In this document: positions 41,501-52,256 of the stretch, piece after piece | Numbering within the stretch: the stretch's first letter is position 1 | Layout of the letters: each line of letters starts with the position of its first letter | Source of the DNA: Emiliania huxleyi CCMP1516 | Lineage: Eukaryota > Haptophyta > Isochrysidales > Noelaerhabdaceae | Assembly (NCBI RefSeq): GCF_000372725.1 | Contig: NW_005202428.1 | Coordinates: 2,116,199 to 2,180,198, forward strand | Length of the DNA: 64,000 bases | Direction of reading: 5' to 3' | Notes under the pieces: model-generated | Told to the model about the DNA's origin: nothing | The model's database searches: none | Seen by the model: the letters and a program-made list of their open reading frames with translations, nothing else | Made by a program: the position numbers and the translations under genes

Positions 41501-44500
41501 CGATCGTGTGGGTCGAGCTCACACTCGCGCAGAAGCGGGTCTACCGCGCGATCCTCGAGGGGAAGCGCGAGCTGCTTGCCGGCAAGGGCGCGAGCCGCGC
41601 TTCGCTGCCGTCGCTCAACAACATCTATATGGAGCTGCGCAAGTGCTGCAACCACCCGTGGCTCATCAAGGGCGTGGAGGCGGAGCAGACGCGCGGCGTG
41701 GCCGATGGCGAGGCGCTGCAGCAGGCGCTGCTCTCGTCGTCGGGCAAGCTGGTGCGCCAACACACACGCTGGACGACACAGCGCATGAGCCACCGCCGAC
41801 GTGAGCCACCGCCCCCAGGTGCTTCTCGACAAGCTGCTCCCAAAGCTGAAAGCGGAGGGCCACCGCGTGCTCATCTTCTCGCAGTTCACGACGACGCTGG
41901 ACCACGTGCAGGACTTCCTCGCCTGGCGCGGCCACGCTCACGAGCGGCTCGACGGCACCACCAAGGCCGCCTTGCGGCAGGCAGCCATCGACCGCTTCTC
42001 CGACCCTGCCTCGGACTGCTTCGTCTTCCTCCTCTCGACGCGCGCCGGCGGCGTGGGCATCAACCTGACCGCCGCCGACACGGTCGTCCTCTTCGACAGC
42101 GACTGGAACCCGCAGAATGACGTGCAGGCGATGGCTCGCTCGCACCGGATCGGCCAGACCAAGCGCGTGCGCGTGTTTCGGCTCGTGGCGCGCAACACGT
42201 ACGAGGCGGAGCTCGTGCAGAGCGCCAACCGCAAGCTGGGCCTCGAGCGCGCGCTTCGGCAGCAGGGCGGCAGCAGCGAGGCGGGCTGCTGGCTGCGGGA
42301 CAGCGAGGGCGGCGACAAGGGGCCTCGGGATGCGGCGGAGCTGGAGCGGCTGCTGCGCGCCGGGGCGCGCGACATCTTTCTGAGCGACGAGCGCGGCGAG
42401 GACTTCCAGCGATTCGACGAGAGCGACATCGAGCAGATCCTCGCCGGCGGTACTTTGGTGCGGCACGACAGCGCCGCCGCCGGCGACGGCGACAGCCTCT
42501 TCTCGAAGGCGTCCTTCGTCGCCAACGCCGGCGAGGCGCGGCTCGACCTCGACGACCCCGACTTCTGGAGCAAGCTGCTGCAAGCGCAGCCGCCGCCCGA
42601 GGCGGCCGGCCCCGAATACGCCAAGCGGCAGCCGAAGCGGACGCGCCGGCTCGGGATGGTCGACCTTGACGCGGCGCTGGAGGACGTCGCGTCGAGCGGC
42701 GAGGAGGGGACGGACGAGGAGTGGGAGGCCGGGCAGGGCGAGGAGGGCACGGACGAGGAGGAGGACGACTACGCGTACGTCGCGGAGCGGCAGCCGAGGG
42801 CGGCCGCCGACACGTCGCCCGGGCGCGCATCCGCGTCGGCCTCACGCGAGGTGGCGAAAGTGGTGCGGGGGCTGGTCGCGCAGGTTGCCCGAGAGGTGAG
42901 GGCCGAGGCGCAGGTGGCGGCCGTGCTCGACTCGGTGATTGCGCGCGTGAGTCGGGCGGCCGACGCGAGGGAGAGGCTCGAGCGCGCGCTTCACGCGGAC
43001 GAGCAGGCGCGCCGCAAGAGGGCGGCCGCCGAGGAGGCGCGGCGGCAGGAGTTTTCGCGGCAACTTCAGACGCTACACGCGGAGGCGAGGGCGCGGCGCG
43101 AGGAGGTGGCGAGATCAGCCGAGATCACCCGACATCGTCCGAGACTAGGCGAGGGCGCATGTGCAACGCAAGGAGGAGGCGCGGCGTGCCACGCAGGAGG
43201 AGCGGGAAAGCTTACTGCGCGGGGCGGAGGATTTGGCGCGGCGGCGGCGCGAGGCGGGCGAGGAGGCGGCACTAGCGCGGGCGGCGCAGGAGCAGCACCG
43301 GGCGGCGGAGCGCGCGGCGGAGAAGGCGAGCGAGGCGCAAATGCGGGCGCAGAAGCGGAGCATCCTCGAGTTGCGCACGGTGAGGCGGGCCCGGCTGATC
43401 GCGCTGATCACTGCGTCGTTCCACCACAACCGTTGCGAGGCGAGAGACGAGGTCGAGCTGTGCGAGAAGGCGGTGCCGGCGGCGAGGACCTTCGAGGAGG
43501 AGATCTGGAAAGCTGTCGACCGCCGGATCCTTGCGCCGAGCAGATTGGCGGCCAGTGCTGCGGCGTTGCGAGTGGGCGTGTACGAGCCGTCCGCGCTACA
43601 GAGCGCCCTGGCCGAGCACGGCAAGGCCTTAAACAAGGTCCTCGAGCGGCTGATCAGCCAGCTGCCCGCGGCTAAAGAGGGCGCGAGGGGACTGAACGTG
43701 CCCAACTTGCTCATGCACATCCGGCGCCAGCTAACGCTCGCGGCGCCGACACGGCCCGACGGCACGCTCCAAGAGGGGGCCGCCCGCAGCTGTGAGGCGC
43801 TGATGACGCTGCCCGGCTTTTCCGAGCGCGCTGTCGAGGCGTACACGGAGTGCTTCACCTCGGGCTGGCTGCCGCCCGCACTCTTCGCGCAGCTCCTCAC
43901 GCACCACTTGCACGAGAGTGTGCCTGCGTTGCTGAGGCAGCCCTCGCACCGGCTCGAGTGGTGCTTGCTCGGCGTGCAGCAGGTGGCGCGCGCACTGCAG
44001 GGGGCGGCGGCCTCGCAGCGGAATGCGCGGCACGATTCGGGGGGCCGCAGCGGGATGCCGCCGCCACTGGTGCAAACGCCGTCGCAACCGCTGATGCCGC
44101 TGCCGCCGCAGCAGTTGCCGCCGCAGCAGCTGCCGCCGCCACCGCAGCTGCCGTCGCCGCAGTTATCCTTGCCGTCGCCGCAGCAGCTCCAGCACCAGCA
44201 CCAGGCGTGGGCACGGCAGGTGCAGCAGCTCCGGCAGCAGCAGCGGCAGCAGGGCGGCACGTCGTCGAGCGGAGGTGTGGTACAGCAACAGCAGCAGGCG
44301 CGGCAGCAGCAGCGGCAGCAGGGCGGCGCGTCGTCGAGCGGAGGTGTGGTACAGCAACAGCAGCTGGCACGGCAGCAGCAGCGGCAGCAGGGCGGCGCGT
44401 CGTCGAGCGGAGGTGTGGTACAGCAACAGCAGCAGGCGCGGCAGCAGCAGCGGCAGCAGGGCGGCGCGTCGTCGAGCGGAGGTGTGGTACAGCAACAGCA

Positions 44501-44888
44501 GCAGGCGCGGCAGCAGCAGCGGCAGCAGGGCGGCGCGTCGTCGAGCGGAGGTGTGGTACAGCAACAGCAGCAGGCGCGGCAGCAGCAGCGGCAGCTCCAC
44601 TGGCAGCAAGCACACGAGGCGCAGCAGCTGCTCGCACAGCAGAAGCGGGAACGGTCGCAGATGGCGCAACGGCACCAGCTGCAGCAGGTGTCAGAGCAGC
44701 GGCGGCTCGCCGAGCCACGGCCGCAGCGAGCCAGCGGCCGAGCCAGGCCGCAGCCGCGGCCGCGCCAGGCCATTGCGCAGGCTGTCGACGCCACGGGGCA
44801 AGAGGAGTTGCTGTGGCGGAGCGCGCTCATCGCGCTCAAGTGCGAGCGGGATGGCACGCCCCCTCTAGTGCATCTCGTTGACTGGTAG
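38572..44888 (+). CDS. CHD-type chromatin remodelling ATPase with CXXC zinc finger inserted in the ATPase
   Basis: Snf2-family nucleosome remodeller. Exon 1 (38572-39558): two chromodomains (IEKVHAW..LLVKWTGLAHIHCQWVP; VEAVLSEE..QFLVKWRGLPHSAATWE), then LREYQLEGVNWLL and Walker A LLADEMGLGKTAQS. Exon 2 (39733-about 40910): YHGDRESRAVMRQHAW, then about 360 inserted residues with a partial CXXC (RRCGKCDECARTAACGECRGC) and a full one (MRCGECEACVAPNCGECRFC.DMPKFGG..RQPCLQRRC, 40600-40735). Exon 3 (40960-41181) resumes with KFDVLVVSYETL, DEAHRLKN and TGTPLQN. Exons 4-6 hold the C lobe (HERLDGT, STRAGGVGINLTAADTV, ARSHRIGQTK). Exon 7 (43149-44888) is coiled-coil, then a helical domain and Gln-rich repeats. 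Introns 41182-41254 and 43085-43148 are GC-AG. It may continue into the next gene through the small intron-like 44885-44924, but frames do not match. Confidence 0.9.
40205..40300 (+). repeat. 96-bp coding module shared with the neighbouring Tudor gene
   Basis: Encodes DDSPLSRRSSAVWGGAGAAL and following residues. An almost identical copy (five mismatches by eye) lies at 46515-46610 in the downstream gene, in the same reading frame and strand. Confidence 0.9.
44215..44595 (+). repeat. Five 69-bp in-frame repeats, Gln-rich
   Basis: Each unit encodes QQGG(A/T)SSSGGVVQQQQQARQ plus QQR (23 residues). Copies are nearly identical at DNA level, pointing to recent unequal exchange. Located in the C-terminal region of the CHD-type protein. 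Confidence 0.95.
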
Positions 44889-44980
44889 CGAAAGTCCCAT
44901 CAGGCTGCGCAATTTTCGCTACAGGCGTGCCTTCGCTCCTCGGCTTGGCGGCGCTCCAGTGCGCACGCTCAGTCACGGAC

Positions 44981-47548
44981 ATGAGCCGCTTGCCGCAGAA
45001 GTTCCAGGCGGGTGTCACCAAGATCCAGGGATGGGTGGAGCGGGCGCGGCGGAAGAAGGCGGAGGCGGAGGAGCGGAAGCTCCAGGCAGGCGCCGAGGAG
45101 GAGCCCCAGCCGTCTCAGCTGCAGCGCCGGCACTCCCACTCGGGAAGGTTCATGGGGTTCGAGCCTGCGGCGTCGGCGAGACTGCCCGATCGTGCGAGCC
45201 ACACCAACGACGCCGGGCGCTCTGCCACGCCGTTGAGGCCGCCAAGGCCCAGGGCGCCGTCGCCGCTGCCGCCGCCGCCGCCGCCATCGCACGGCAACAT
45301 CGGTGTTTCACCTGATCAGTTGGGCCAGCTGCTGAGAGGAGCGGCCAAGCCGACCGGACGGGGTGAACACACCATCGCGGTGGCAGAGGCGGCTCAATCG
45401 AAGGCGGCCGCGGTGGCGGTGGAGGCGGAGGTGGGGGCAGCCTCAGCGCACCAGGCCAAGGCTCGCCTGCCCTCTCGCGGCTGGGGCGAATGCGATGTCG
45501 ATGAGGGGCACGCCATCTTTGCCAAGCGCGCGCGCACGGCGGTGCACCGCCTCGGCCACAACGACAGCTGGTCGGAGGGCAGCGCCTCCCGCTGGACGTC
45601 TTCGACGACGGGCGCAGCTGGGCCCGCGCCCGACCAGCCGCCGCCGGAGCAGCGGCCACGGTCGCAGCCGGCCGGGAGCCTCGTGGAGGGCCTCGAGTAC
45701 GCGCAGGTGCGGCTGCGGCTCCGCGGCGCAAAGCGCGCGCGGCAGCTCAGCGAGGCGCTCACCAGGCGCAACTCCGGGCCGGCCGTCGTGGGCGAAGAGG
45801 TCGTCGGCCGATCGATCGAGGTTTACTGGCCGCTGGACGCCTCGTGGTACGCAGCGCAGGTCATCTGCTCCAAGTCCAACGGGAGGCACCAGCTTCTTTA
45901 CTCCGATGGCACGCGCGAGACCGTGCAGCTCGCCAAGGAGCGGTGGCGCTGGCTGCAGGAGGCGGCGGCTGCTCCTCCCGGCGAGGGCACGGCTATGAGC
46001 CGGCGCGACAGCGTCGAGTCCGCGAGCAATGATGCGGACGAGGCGACTGCGGGGGCTGCTTCGCCGCCCCTTCCTCGGACATCGCCGCCTCCCTCGGAGC
46101 CGCAGAGGTCGCCGTCGCCGCCTCCAGCCACCCCGCCACCCGTGGAGCCGCCCGCGACCCCGTCGCCGCTGCGATCGAACCTCCCGCCACCCTCGCCGCT
46201 GGGACAGGGCGCCGCTGCAGCGCTTGGCGCTAGTCTCCTCGGCCAGCCGGGCGTGGCGCTCGAGGCGGCTGTGCAGGAGGAGGAGGCGGGCGTTCGGGCT
46301 GCGGGGCTGAAGCGGCCGGCATCACCTCTCCAGCGGCCGAGGCCGAAGCGGTCGAGCGGCGACCTCTCACCCACCACGACAACCAACCAACCGTGCGATG
46401 GGGCCTTGTCGGTGCCCCCTCCTCCCATCGCCGAGCCGGTCACGACGCCGCCGCCGCCGCCGCTCGCGCCGACCGCTGTGCCGCCTCCTGGCGACGGCGA
46501 GGACTCTTCCTCGGAGGACGACTTGCCGCTCTCTCGCCGCTCGAGCGCGGTGTGGGGCGGCGCGGGCACGGCGTCGTCGCGCGAGGCGGCGCCCCCCCCA
46601 GCGCTGCCGGAAGCAGCGCCGTCGCAGATGCCGCAGCCTCCCGCTGCTCCACCGCCGCCTCCTGTGCCAGAACCCGCCACACTTTCCACGGACTCCGGCA
46701 CCGTGGCCACGGTGCCGCAGTGGCAACCACAGCGCCGCATCTTCCTTGATGATGACGACGACTCGGAGGAGGAAAAGGAGGAGGAGGCGCCGGCGCCGCC
46801 GCAGCCACAGCCGCCGCCGCCATCGCAGCCGAAGGAGGAGGAGGAGGAGGCGCCGCCGCAGCCACAGCCGCCGCCGCCATCGCAGCCGAAGGAGGAGGAG
46901 GAGGCGCCGGCGCCGCCGCAGCCACAGCCGCCGCCGCCATCGCAGCCGAAGGAGGAGGAGGAGGCGCCGGCGCCGCCGCAGCCACAGCCGCCGCCGCCAT
47001 CGCAGCCGAAGGAGGAGGAGGAGGCGCCGGCGCCGCCGCAGCCACAGCCGCCGCCGCCATCGCAGCCGACGGAGGAGGAGGAGGAGGCGCCGCCGCCGCC
47101 GCAGCCACAGCCGCCGCCGCCATCGGAGCCGGAGGAGGAGGAGGAGGAGGCGCCGGCGCCGTCGCAGCCACAGCCGCCGCCATCACAGCCGCCGCCAAAA
47201 TCGCTGCACGACGACGACTCGGAGGAAGACGATCTGCCCTTGTCCTCGCGACCGGTGAAGGGGCCGCGGCCGCAGCCGCAGTCGCCACCGCCGCCACAGT
47301 CATCGCCACAGTCGCGACCGCCGCAGCCGCAGCCCTCGCCGCGCCAAGACGACGACTCCGAGGACGACGACATGCCCTTGTCCTCGCGATTGGTTGCGGC
47401 GTCGAGAAGCGCGGCAGGCGAAGGTGAAGCTGCGCCGCACGCGGCGGCGGAGGACCAGCCACAGCGCCGCATCTTCGACGACGACGACGACGACGACGAC
47501 ATTGTCGTCTCCGATTCGGAAGAGGAGGTGGAGTGCGCGGATGCGTGA
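44981..47548 (+). CDS. Tudor-domain protein with long Pro/Glu repeat region
   Basis: Open from about 44927; the first ATG is 44981 (MSRLPQKFQAGVTKIQGWVE), with a coiled basic/acidic start. A Tudor-like domain at about 45805-45955 reads VVGRSIEVYWPLDASWYAAQ..LLYSDGTRETVQLAKERWRWL, the fold that reads methylated lysine/arginine. Then a Ser/Pro-rich region, the 96-bp module shared with the CHD-type gene (46515-46610), about seven 20-residue repeats of the type EEEEAPAPPQPQPPPPSQPK (46780-47190), and acidic patches (DDDSEEDDLPLSSR), ending in an Asp run and EEEVECADA. It starts 36 nt after the CHD-type stop, so it could be its 3' exon or a separate neighbour with a related job. Nuclear chromatin reader inferred. 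Confidence 0.65.
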   Translation: MSRLPQKFQAGVTKIQGWVERARRKKAEAEERKLQAGAEEEPQPSQLQRRHSHSGRFMGFEPAASARLPDRASHTNDAGRSATPLRPPRPRAPSPLPPPPPPSHGNIGVSPDQLGQLLRGAAKPTGRGEHTIAVAEAAQSKAAAVAVEAEVGAASAHQAKARLPSRGWGECDVDEGHAIFAKRARTAVHRLGHNDSWSEGSASRWTSSTTGAAGPAPDQPPPEQRPRSQPAGSLVEGLEYAQVRLRLRGAKRARQLSEALTRRNSGPAVVGEEVVGRSIEVYWPLDASWYAAQVICSKSNGRHQLLYSDGTRETVQLAKERWRWLQEAAAAPPGEGTAMSRRDSVESASNDADEATAGAASPPLPRTSPPPSEPQRSPSPPPATPPPVEPPATPSPLRSNLPPPSPLGQGAAAALGASLLGQPGVALEAAVQEEEAGVRAAGLKRPASPLQRPRPKRSSGDLSPTTTTNQPCDGALSVPPPPIAEPVTTPPPPPLAPTAVPPPGDGEDSSSEDDLPLSRRSSAVWGGAGTASSREAAPPPALPEAAPSQMPQPPAAPPPPPVPEPATLSTDSGTVATVPQWQPQRRIFLDDDDDSEEEKEEEAPAPPQPQPPPPSQPKEEEEEAPPQPQPPPPSQPKEEEEAPAPPQPQPPPPSQPKEEEEAPAPPQPQPPPPSQPKEEEEAPAPPQPQPPPPSQPTEEEEEAPPPPQPQPPPPSEPEEEEEEAPAPSQPQPPPSQPPPKSLHDDDSEEDDLPLSSRPVKGPRPQPQSPPPPQSSPQSRPPQPQPSPRQDDDSEDDDMPLSSRLVAASRSAAGEGEAAPHAAAEDQPQRRIFDDDDDDDDIVVSDSEEEVECADA
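46780..47190 (+). repeat. 60-66-bp in-frame repeats (Glu/Pro/Gln)
   Basis: About seven units encoding EEEEAPAPPQPQPPPPSQPK with small length differences in the Glu run. Low-complexity, probably disordered. Confidence 0.95.
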
Positions 47549-48350
47549 GAAGGGACTCTCTGTGGCGGCGGCGGCGGCGGCGGCGGCGATCGGTACGGCT
47601 TTCCCCGCGGGTACAGAGCCCTGCGCATCCCCCCGGGGGGATGGGGCAACAATTACATAGAGTACATGGCTCGGGTACCCCCTACAGTGTAGTGGGTGTA
47701 AGCACACAAAAAGTACTAGCAGAAGAGAAAAATAAAGAAAACAGACAACCCAAGCGCCAAGGGGGAGGGATGGGAGACAGTTGGGAGCAGGGACGGGGAA
47801 CACCGCTCTGACCGAACACTCTCAACAGGTCAGAGCCACCACTGCGCACTGGCCACTGGGGCACTGCACAGACAGCCCTGCTCTCCCGAGACCCGACGGG
47901 GACGCCACCACCCTCGCCCAAAGATCTACAATGCTGTCTTAAAAGGTCCGACCTTGCGGGAACCGCCTGCGCTCGCGGCACCGGGCACCGACTCGCGGTA
48001 TGTTAAATGCGCCTGCGGGCGGTCCCTCACGGCAGCCTCGTGTCGGTGACGCTCGAGGTCTGCTGGGAAACTGTCAACGCACACGACCCTGGGCCGGAGG
48101 TACGTTTTCTTCTATCTTCCTGGACAAGAAGAATTCGCGTCCCCCGGCAACTAGACGCTCTCCACAGAAGGTCGAGACCGGCTCTGTTCCAAAGAGACGT
48201 CCACAAACCAACGCCCGCACCACCACCGCCGCCACCACCGCACAAACACACTCCCCACCCTCGAGGCTCTCCCCTCTTCCCACCCACGCCGGCCCGTCGG
48301 CCGCGTGCCGACGACCGACGCTCCACCGACCCTTTCGGCGCAGAGACACA
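47549..48350. other. Intergenic region carrying an inverted copy of repeat A
   Basis: (GGC)n at 47560-47590, an AAGAAAACAGACAACCCAAG segment (47732-47755) and, inverted, the block equivalent to 24046-24090 at 47955-48030. The rest is CA/CCG-rich leader before the recombinase ATG. No ORF recognised. Confidence 0.5.
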
Positions 48351-49509
48351 ATGGCAACCACCGTCCGCGCCGACCAGCTGCAGACGCCCGCGCACAACCC
48401 CGGCGCAAGCGACGAGACGATCTGGTCGCCGATCGACACGCTCGAGTCCGTCGGGATCCAGCGAGGCGACATCAAGAAGTTCCAGGAGGCGGGCTACCAC
48501 ACGGCCGACTCAATCTTGATGACCTCCGCACGGCACCTCGAGCGGATCAAGGGCCTATCCGAGGCCAAGGTGCTCAAGGCGCAGGACAGCGCCGGGAAGG
48601 TCTGCAGAAGGCTGGGCTTCCAGTCGGCCCGCGCGGTGCGGGAGAAGCGGCAGTCGGACGTCTTCCACATTACGACCGGCAGCACGGAGCTGGACAACCT
48701 TCTCAAGGGCGGCATCGAGACGGGCGTCGTCACGGAGATCGTGGGCGAGTTCCGCACCGGAAAGACGCAGCTCGCGATGACGCTCGCGGTGACGAGCCTC
48801 ATGGCGCAAGAGCAGGCACGCGCCACGCCTCGTGCCCCCTCCCCCCGCCTCCCTCCACATCTCCGGGCGTCGCGCCGCTCGCAGGGCGGCGGCAACGGTG
48901 CGGTCCTCTACCTGGACTCTGAAAACGCCTTCTCGGACGAGCGACTCGCAGAGATTGCCGACCGGTTCGGCGTAGATCGCGATCTGGCCGACGAGAACGT
49001 CTTCGTGCACAACATCTACAACGAGGACAACTTCGAGCCTGCCTTCAAAGAGGCCAAGCGGATGATCGCCGAGCAGCAGGCGAGAGGGCGTGTCGGCCGG
49101 GGGGCCAGGCCAGTGCCCCACTGCCCTCCGCGCCGCGTAGGTGTCGCTCGTCATCGTCGACTCCGTCATGAGTGTGCTGCGGAACGAGTACCAGGGACGA
49201 GGCGAGCTCTCGGCACGGCAGCAGAAGCTCTCCCAGATCCTCTACTCGATCAAGCGGATGGCGCAAGAATTCAACATCGCGGTTGTCTTGACAAACCAGA
49301 TGTGCGCGGATCCCGGGTGCACTTTCACGAACGACGCCAAGAAGGCTGTTGGCGGACATGTTCTCGCCCACCTGGTCAACCTTCGCCTCTACCTGCGCAA
49401 GGGCCGCGGCGAACAGCGCATTGCCCGCATCGACAAGTCGTGCAAGCATGCCCTTGGCGAAGCCACCTTCGAGCTCTCGGCCGGCGGCATCATGGACGTC
49501 GCTCAGTGA
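48351..49509 (+). CDS. DMC1: DMC1/RAD51-family recombinase
   Basis: Strand-exchange ATPase for meiotic/homologous recombination. Three exons splice exactly: 48351-48815, 48885-49079, 49141-49509 (342 residues, matching the family's about 340). An N-terminal HhH-type domain (IDTLESVGIQRGDIKKFQEA, KGLSEAKVLKAQD) is followed by FHITTGSTELDNLLKGGIE, Walker A GEFRTGKTQ, Walker B SLVIVDSVMS, the GRGELSARQQKL and VVLTNQM segments, and the C-terminal LRKGRGEQRIARI...EATFELSAGGI. Both introns (69 and 61 nt) are GC-AG. GEFRTGKTQ and the overall length fit DMC1 or RAD51; DMC1 is favoured by the N-terminal wording but RAD51 is not excluded. Confidence 0.88.
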
Positions 49510-50074
49510 TCGCATCACGGCGTCATGCACGGCGGGTGAAGCGCCACGCGATCATACCAAATGCGCAAGGCGGGAGACTCTCTGTGTGCGGAGCGAGGGC
49601 TTTGCGCTGTCTATGGTGCGCTCACACGCGTGCAGGGGCGTGCTGCGGCCTGCGGCCTGCGCGGACCGCCAAACTATGTCTCCGCGCTCCGGTGAGGACT
49701 GAAGTCACTCGCGGCTCTACGTATATCGGGGCGGTGTGTCGCGTGTCGCGGGGGAGGCCCCCCGCGGGGTATTCGTCTCGTCGACCCTCGAGCCTCGTGT
49801 GAATCAGTCTGTGTCCCCCCGCCGGGCCCCGGGCGGTATGCTGTATCACACGCGCGGCGGACTCGCGCACCGTCCACTCGTGATGACTCGACTCGAGGTC
49901 GGAGAAACGAGGCGGACCAGCCACAGAAATATGGTGTGCGTCTCGTGCACACAGCAGCTCTCTCCTGTCTCCTGACTCCTTCCTCTCTCAAGATACCAGG
50001 GAGCGCGATCTCCGCTCTCCCCAACCGCGGCTCAAATGAGACTCGTCCGCACACGTACGAACCCGCGCGGCGCG
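49510..50074. other. Convergent intergenic region
   Basis: 3' flanks of the recombinase (+) and the glycosyltransferase (-). Nothing recognisable apart from GC-rich open frames without protein signature. Confidence 0.4.
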
Positions 50075-51669
50075 TCACCCGCTTGTCCACGACTTCTCGC
50101 CGCGGCACGCGAGCGGCGCCACCGCCTGCAGCATGAAGCTGTCGATGTCGGCCCTGCGCGGCCTTCCGTCCCCAAGGAAGACCTGCCCAACGTGCTGGAA
50201 ATCTGCGGGCCGGCGCGTCGGGAAGGGGCGCGAGCCCGCGTACTTTTCGCACGTGTACGCGTCGTGCGAGAGCTGCGACGCCTGCACGCCCGGCCAGACT
50301 TTCTCGTTGAGAAAGTCTAGATCGCCTGTACCACCGGGATGCGGGCGCGGTGAGGCGGCGCCGCTCGCGCCGGGGGTGGCGAGAGAGAGGGGAGGAAGGG
50401 AGGAGGGCGGTCTCTCTCACCCATGTACTTGTCCCGGTTGGACCAGCCCCGCACCAGCGCCTCCATGTCCGGCACCGCCCCGTTGACGCCGCCCCACATG
50501 CCGCCGTTGAGCGGTCGGTCGTGGTTGGGGTGGTCGCGCAGCGAGTGGACCCTCTTGCCGCTGCCGACCCACTCCTCCACCGCCAGCCTGCCGGAGGGGG
50601 GGTTGCGGGGTGGTTGGTAGGGAAGGGCGTGTGGGGGAGACACCGGGGAGTCGCGGGCAGGGGAAGTCGCGGGCAAGGCGGAGGGCGCCTCTCTCTCGGG
50701 TTGAGCCGCGAGTCCGAGTCGCGAATAATGTACCGGTCCACCGCCGGGTCGGAGGCGACGAGGAAGCGCCAGAACATGCCCCCGATGCCGCCCCCCATGC
50801 CCGAGCCCTGGCCCATCCGCACCAGCTCCACGCGCAGCGCCGCCAGCGCCGCCAGCACCGGCTGCGGCACCGAGTCGTCGTGGTAGACCCGCACCCTCCA
50901 CCCCGGGTACACGTCGGGGGCGAGCTGGGCGTTGCGGATCACGCCGACCGTGTAGCGCTCGCTCGAGCCGTACAAGCCGTACGAGACCACGCGGGCCTGT
51001 CGGCAGGCACGCTGCGAGTGAAGGCGACTGGGCCTGCGACCCTCGAGCTCGCTGCACCTGGGGCTGATGCAAGCAAGGGGGCGGCGTGTCGGGGCGGGAT
51101 GGGATGTGAACCCTCCGCCGGGAGGGGTGGGGTGGTGGTGGTGGTGGTGGTGGGGGGGGGGGGACCTCGTTGGAGGCGGCGAGGCTCGACACGCGGAGGA
51201 GCGACGCGTGCGTCAACGCCCGCGCGGCGGCGTCGGCCGCGGCCTCGCGCTCGAGCGCCCTCCGCACGTCAGCGAGGCTGAGGGGGCGGAGCTGCATCCT
51301 GCGGCAGGAAGCACGCGGGTGGTGTTCTTGGCCTCGCGTGGGCACGCGGGCTGCGGGGCCCCGCTGGCTCGAGCGTGTGTGTGCGATGGAGCACGGCAGC
51401 ACGGACGCGCGTCCTCGGGTGCCCAGTCGGGCCTCTGCGCACTCTCTGCTCCCCCCGATCCGGAGAGCTGGTATCTAGGAGCTGCAGCCTCGCCGTCGGC
51501 ACTGCGCCGGCCGGGCGGCCCGACTCGGCGTGGCCCCGCAGCAAGTTTGCGCCGCGCAGGTTGAGGTGGCATCTGCACTGCGGGTTGCGCAGATACGTAC
51601 CGTTGCGTCGCAGGCGCACCTGCACTCGGGTGGGGCTTGGGTAGGAGGGGGGCGTGCGGCTCAAACTTG

Positions 51670-51757
<88 letters not shown>

Positions 51758-52208
51758 TGGGTGTGTAGCGAATGAGTCAGCGAGTGCCAGCAGTAGCGAA
51801 TGAGTCAGTGAGTCAGTGAGTGCGCGAGTGTGTGCTGTGTGTGCCCGTGTGCCCGTCTCCCTCCCCCGTCTCCCTCCCCGTCTCCCTCCCCGTCTCCCTC
51901 CCCGTCTGCCTCTGTCAGTGTCCGGCGCACCTCGAACTCCTCCGCAGCGCCAACCGAAGCCGACCAGAGACGGACGACCCACGCGGGCGACTCTGAACGT
52001 GGCACCACCTGCAAGTAGCGACCGCTCGCCACACTGCGCAGCGCGGCTCGCGCGCCGCCGCTCCTGCCGCCGCTCCTGCCGCCGCCGCCGCCGCCGCCGC
52101 CTCCTCCTGCTCCTGCTCCTGCTCCTGCTCCGAGCTCCTCACGCGCAAACAGCACATCGCGCAGTGCCGTCGGCGGTGGGAAGACGCGCTCTCCGCCCGC
52201 GCCACCTG

Positions 52209-52256
<48 letters not shown>

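Noticed and set aside
43145-44857. Long minus-strand Cys-rich open frame
   Set aside because: Cys runs are the complement of CAG/GCA codons in the Gln-rich CHD-type tail; not a real Cys-rich protein.
44885-44924. 40-nt intron joining the CHD-type and Tudor genes
   Set aside because: GT and AG are present, but the resulting frame leads into a short, non-Tudor reading; kept as two genes.
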